64,000 nt of DNA from CALGTL01 sp963579135 (GTDB lineage: Bacteria; Chloroflexota; Dehalococcoidia; Lucifugimonadales; Australimonadaceae), in the NCBI GenBank assembly GCA_963579135.1, contig CAUZFB010000007.1, forward strand, positions 14,709-78,708. The letters run 5' to 3'. The translations under genes were made by a program, and so were the position numbers. Below the pieces are notes generated by a model. It saw nothing but the letters and a program-made list of their open reading frames with translations, searched no databases and was not told the origin of the DNA. Below, in pieces: positions 60,823-64,000 of this stretch (position 1 is the first letter of the stretch; every line of letters starts with the position of its first letter).

Positions 60823-61218
60823 ATGCCGACACCGACTAATCAGGACGAGCTGATCCAAGACTTGCCATTGATCCCTCGCGACAAGGACGGCCCGGTGTTC
60901 CAAGCGCCATGGCAGGCGGCAGCGTTCGCACTCGCGGTGCGGCTATCGGCGGAGGGGCATTTCACGTGGCCTGAGTGGACGGAGGTTTTCTCTGCCGAGG
61001 TGCGCAAAGCTCAAGAGGAGGGCGACCCCGACCTGGGCAACACTTACTACCACCACTGGGTGAACGCGCTAGAAAGACTGTGCGAGGAACGCTGCTTGGT
61101 GGGCGCTGACGACATGGGCCTACGTACCGAGGAGTGGCGTCAGGCCTACCTCAATACGCCCCACGGCAAGCCAATCGAGTTGGCGGTCGCAATCCGGCCA
61201 GGTCCGCTCGCAAAGTAG
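60823..61218 (+). CDS. nitrile hydratase accessory protein (cobalt-loading P14K/NhlE-type)
   Basis: 131 residues. The domain resembles the beta-subunit N-terminal half: PVFQAPWQAAAFALAVRLSAEG, FTWPEWTEVFSAEV, TYYHHWVNALERLCEE. Cobalt enzymes use such proteins to swap Co-loaded alpha subunit into the apoenzyme. The start is the ATG at 60823 with GGAG 8 bases upstream; the frame is open to 60742 but overlaps the beta gene. No cobalt transporter (NhlF) is seen. It ends 30 bases from the convergent amidohydrolase. Confidence 0.87.
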   Translation: MPTPTNQDELIQDLPLIPRDKDGPVFQAPWQAAAFALAVRLSAEGHFTWPEWTEVFSAEVRKAQEEGDPDLGNTYYHHWVNALERLCEERCLVGADDMGLRTEEWRQAYLNTPHGKPIELAVAIRPGPLAK

Positions 61219-61248
61219 GCCAGGGGACCACTCTCGCGCTGCTAGGTG

Positions 61249-62319
61249 TTACTTGAAATCAAAGGCGCGCAGCGGGTTGCCCGTCAAGATCTTGTCGATC
61301 GTCTTCGAACTGAGATCGCCACGCTCGGTAAGCAGATCTTCGAGCCGGTCAGCCCTGAATGCGTCCCCGTGCGGGTAGTCGGTGGCAGTGATGAGGCAAT
61401 CGTCGCCGACGCGATCGACGACATGCGTGATGTCGTCGCCGACTGCGCACGCCACAAACAGACGATCGCCGAGCCAGTCGTTGAACTTCGTGCGCGCGCC
61501 CAGCTCTCTAGAGAACGTGGGCACCCAGTCGGAGCCGATCTCGAGCACCACGACCTTGAGGTTGGGGAAGTCGTCCATGGCGCTGGAGCCGAACAACTGA
61601 GTGACACCGTAGAGCACCTGGTTCAGGCCACCGCCGTAGGGGTTGTTCTGCGGGAACTGCACCTGATTGGGGCGAGGGAAGCCCTCCGCCATGAACCGCA
61701 GCATCGGTGAGACGTTGCCTGTATGGATCAGGATCGGCAGATCGAGGCGGGCGGCCTCCTCGTAGATCGGCCAGAACTCAGGGTTGCTGAGAGGCATGTC
61801 CCACTCGATCCCGTGGGTGTAGACGCCAGCAGCGCCACCCAGCGCCTTGATGCGGCGCAACTCTGCCACAGCATCGGCGGGACGACGGTACGGGATTACC
61901 GCGGCATAGAAGATGCGACCTCCAGACTTGGAGCACTGAGTGGCCATGTACGTGTTCCAACTGGTGGCCAGCGCGGACTCCAGTTCAGGGTCTTCAGCGA
62001 CCGGGCCCTGCCAGATGGTGGGAAAGATAATCTGCTTGTCGATTCCGGCTTCCGCCATGGCGGAGATACGGCCTTCAACGTCGGTGAGGTCCTGAATGGC
62101 GACCGGAGCACCCTTCTGCGAAGACCGATTCATAATCGTTGGAGTGCCACCGTAGAGTCGGATCTTGTAGTCGATGACCCACGCTGCGTTGTGGGCGCCA
62201 AAGACTGTGTCCTCGGGGAACTGCACGATGAGTGGTCGCTTCCGATGGAAGGCAGGATCCAGATAAGACCACGCCTCTTCAGGTTCTTCTACGTGCGCAT
62301 CGCAGTCAATCACCAGCAT
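61249..62319 (-). CDS. amidohydrolase-2 family protein
   Basis: 356 residues. The start MLVIDCDAHVEE holds D-A-H, with an Asp-x-x-His where the family has HxH, then ILIHTGNVSP (His), FPNLKVVVLEIGSDWVP and ITATDYPHGDAFRADR (metal Asp). Decarboxylase/hydrolase family. The start is the ATG at 62319, with GGGGGAG upstream; the frame is open to 62382. Divergent from the broken homologue at 62451, a hint of a duplicated and partly decayed family in this region. Confidence 0.88.
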   Translation of the reverse strand: MLVIDCDAHVEEPEEAWSYLDPAFHRKRPLIVQFPEDTVFGAHNAAWVIDYKIRLYGGTPTIMNRSSQKGAPVAIQDLTDVEGRISAMAEAGIDKQIIFPTIWQGPVAEDPELESALATSWNTYMATQCSKSGGRIFYAAVIPYRRPADAVAELRRIKALGGAAGVYTHGIEWDMPLSNPEFWPIYEEAARLDLPILIHTGNVSPMLRFMAEGFPRPNQVQFPQNNPYGGGLNQVLYGVTQLFGSSAMDDFPNLKVVVLEIGSDWVPTFSRELGARTKFNDWLGDRLFVACAVGDDITHVVDRVGDDCLITATDYPHGDAFRADRLEDLLTERGDLSSKTIDKILTGNPLRAFDFK

Positions 62320-62450
62320 GACGTATCTCCCCCTGTGCGGGCGAGCAGTCGCCCGCCATCGTTGTGAGGCGGAGCTTCGCACGCGGCAGCCACCAGCGCA
62401 AGCGTTCGTCTTAGATGCAGTTCGTCATTGAGGCGATGCACGGTGTATAG

Positions 62451-62966
62451 CCGCCCGGTCTGGCGCACCGTGGTTCGGTGAACCTGAAGACAGCGGGAAT
62501 CATGAACACGCTCATGGACATCATCCTAACGGGCGTGGTTGAGAGCGAGATAGACTGGATTCCGTTCGCCCTGCAGCAGTGGGACTATCACGTCGAGCGT
62601 TTCGGTTCCATGAAACCCGATTCGCCACGTCCGATGCCAATCTCGATACTGCCTAGCGAGTACTTCGACCGGCAGATGCCGGGTACGTTCTTCAACGACG
62701 CCGTGGGCAGGAAGAGGTTGGAGTCGTGGGGCCAGGACAACTGCATCTAGTCAACCTACTACTCGCACCCCAACTCCCCCTGGCTACGCTCACGAGAGTT
62801 CCTCGCGCGCAACCTCGGCCATCTTCCGATGGACACATTGAACAAGCTGGTACGCGCGAACACGCCTCGGTTCTACAAGATCAAGGTTCCCACGCCCGTG
62901 GCGTGTATCGCGGATAGCCGCTCGTCCGTCTCGCGTCCGATTAGGAGAGGCAACGAAGAAGCCTGA
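62451..62966 (+). pseudogene. amidohydrolase-2 family remnant with internal amber codon
   Basis: A frame that opens after a TAG at 62448 reads LTGVVESEIDWIPFALQQWDY and continues to SWGQDNCI, then TAG at 62748-62750, then in the same frame STYYSHPNSPWLRSREF and LGHLPMDTLNKLV to RFYKI. The second part is the usual C-terminal SDYPHP-like loop, and the TAG most likely stands for a Trp (TGG) as in related DNVMWSTDY-type sequences. The N-terminal half with the metal-binding HxH is missing. A GTG at 62478 would allow a 90-residue peptide that could not be active. Confidence 0.72.
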
Positions 62967-62998
62967 GGTGAAGTCACCTCCGGCCTCTTGCTTTCTTT
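62958..62998. terminator. intrinsic terminator between convergent genes
   Basis: Stem 62958-62970 with 62975-62987 (GAGGTG/CACCTC core with two mismatches outside it), then TTGCTTTCTTT on the plus strand. It separates the broken amidohydrolase from the convergent FAD hydroxylase gene. Confidence 0.6.
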
Positions 62999-63009
62999 AC
63001 GTTGAGCAG

Positions 63010-64000
63010 CTAGCCGCGACCGACGACCTTCCTAATCAGACCATCCATGTCGCTGGGCGTCTCATCGCCGGTCCACACAACGTACTGGTCGGGACGGACA
63101 AGGATCAGACGAAACTCGTACTGCTCGCGACCACCGTCAAAGGAATCGTCGATGATCTTGAGCGGCACGCCCAGCTCATCAGCTGACTCCTGGAATGCAG
63201 TCACCGCTCGAGTCGGCGCTCCAAACGCCAGCAGCGTGAAGTTGCTGCCAAGCTCTGCAGCGAGTCGCTTGCCCGAGGACAGCGGTTGCGGAGGCAGGTG
63301 GTGGCCCGCGCGTGCCACGAACGTGTGCGACCCATGGGCGCTACATACGCCGCCGGCAGGCCCGTCGACTACGACTGATCCCTCGTAGTTTGGCTCGTAG
63401 GTGCCAATACGACTTGCCGTGGAAATGGCCTCCCACTGCTTCTCAAACTCCACCTTGTCCTTGTCTGGGCTGTAGGCGTTCAAGAACTCCCGATCCTGGT
63501 TGATTCCATGAGCGATAAAGTCTTCGCCGGTCTCCCAAAAAATCGGGCGCCGCTCCTCGCTGTACGAAGGCAACAGGTCTTTGCCGCCCCAGCCTTGCAA
63601 CACGGCCGCCAGCTTCCAGCCCAGATTGGTGATGTCCTCGAGCCCGTTGTTCAGTCCGTAGCCACCGTATGGCGGATGGCTGTGTGCGGCGTCACCGGCG
63701 ATGAACACGCGCCCGGCCTGGTACCTGTCGGCGACTGCGACCTTGAGGTCCCAGAAGCCCACGTGGTCGAACTCGGCTTTGAAGTCGAATCCCGCGGCTC
63801 GGTTCAGCAGCGCCTGGAAATCGTAGTTCTCCGTAGTGGTGTCCATGGGCACGGGCGCATGGAAGAACCATGACTCTCCAACGTCGACGCGGCCGAAAAA
63901 CATCCAGTAGCCCTCCAGCTCCGGGTCCATCGCTCGATAGGTGGTCCGGTCGGGGAAGCGCTCAAAGGCTTGATGGAGGTCCTTTGACCGGAACACGGCA
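63010..64000 (-). CDS. FAD-dependent aromatic monooxygenase, C-terminal part (cut by window edge)
   Basis: At least 330 residues; the N-terminal FAD GxGxxG motif lies beyond the right edge. The class A flavin hydroxylase motif GDAAHSHPPYGGYGLNNGLED is present, followed by LGWKLAAVLQG and a C-terminal thioredoxin-like domain, as in phenol 2-monooxygenase and 3-(3-hydroxyphenyl)propionate hydroxylase. The reaction is NAD(P)H- and oxygen-dependent ring hydroxylation. The frame stays open to the window end; a GTG at 63996 is not the true start. The gene begins outside this window. Confidence 0.9.
   Translation of the reverse strand, partial: AVFRSKDLHQAFERFPDRTTYRAMDPELEGYWMFFGRVDVGESWFFHAPVPMDTTTENYDFQALLNRAAGFDFKAEFDHVGFWDLKVAVADRYQAGRVFIAGDAAHSHPPYGGYGLNNGLEDITNLGWKLAAVLQGWGGKDLLPSYSEERRPIFWETGEDFIAHGINQDREFLNAYSPDKDKVEFEKQWEAISTASRIGTYEPNYEGSVVVDGPAGGVCSAHGSHTFVARAGHHLPPQPLSSGKRLAAELGSNFTLLAFGAPTRAVTAFQESADELGVPLKIIDDSFDGGREQYEFRLILVRPDQYVVWTGDETPSDMDGLIRKVVGRG

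Overview
The window is a gene-dense, roughly 60 percent GC stretch of bacterial chromosome that is almost entirely catabolic. It has no rRNA, tRNA, ribosomal-protein or replication gene, so taxonomy rests on content alone. Several features point to a Chloroflexota lineage of the marine SAR202 type: Rieske oxygenases of the LigXa/phthalate-dioxygenase kind, luciferase-like flavin/F420 oxidoreductases, Gfo/Idh/MocA dehydrogenases, dienelactone hydrolases, amidohydrolase-2 proteins and CoxL-type molybdenum hydroxylases, all in many paralogous copies. PPOX and LLM proteins suggest an F420-using organism. This assignment is an inference.

Layout. 1-751: truncated SDR and a small unknown protein. 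904-4840: three tandem Rieske oxygenases closed by a hairpin terminator. 5027-9493 (minus): a PPOX protein, then a gentisate-type module (Gfo/Idh dehydrogenase, bicupin ring-cleavage dioxygenase, FAH-family hydrolase, NIPSNAP protein). 9615-12805: ABC exporter, a DUF5679-like zinc ribbon, an SDR. 12949-18334: orphan molybdenum hydroxylase convergent with a TPP enzyme / 2-hydroxyacid dehydrogenase / decayed amidohydrolase operon. 18635-24759: TctC-type lipoprotein receptor with a good promoter, alpha/beta hydrolase, fourth Rieske oxygenase, LigB-type extradiol dioxygenase, MFS carrier. 25261-31212: tiny Lys-rich protein, bicupin, Rieske ferredoxin, cyclic amidohydrolase with an apparent ATA start, HI0933-type flavoprotein, ACMSD-like amidohydrolase. 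31419-39886 (minus): two dienelactone hydrolases, two LLM oxidoreductases, Gfo/Idh, isochorismatase-like protein, then HpcH/HpaI aldolase, FAD oxidase and a heme-oxygenase-like diiron protein. 40054-45012: LLM, metallo-beta-lactamase-fold protein, cupin, amidohydrolase and an MFS gene broken by two stop codons. 45070-50077: complete three-subunit CoxSML-type hydroxylase and an MFS carrier. 50222-57986: fifth Rieske oxygenase, truncated globin, PPOX protein, ornithine-cyclodeaminase homologue, third dienelactone hydrolase, acyl-CoA dehydrogenase, MetE-like protein, Nudix hydrolase. 58188-64000: Gfo/Idh, cobalt-type nitrile hydratase with its accessory protein, amidohydrolase, a broken amidohydrolase and a truncated FAD hydroxylase.

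Taken together the genes could cover hydroxylation or O-demethylation of aromatic acids (Rieske, FAD and Mo enzymes), dehydrogenation (SDR, Gfo/Idh), ring cleavage (bicupins, LigB), hydrolysis of cleavage products (FAH, dienelactone hydrolases), C-C lyase steps (HpcH/HpaI, amidohydrolase-2, TPP enzyme) and uptake (MFS, TctC). Substrates cannot be fixed from sequence.

The most unusual observations are: a 61-residue block identical in two tandem Rieske paralogues despite about 27 synonymous differences; three genes broken by nonsense codons without frameshifts, plus one gene with ATA where ATG is expected; a six-unit 26-bp degenerate tandem repeat; a shared leaderless-looking promoter/start layout at both molybdenum-hydroxylase loci; an isochorismatase-like protein with Gly at the Cys position; and a diiron oxygenase / FAD oxidase / aldolase cluster of unknown pathway.
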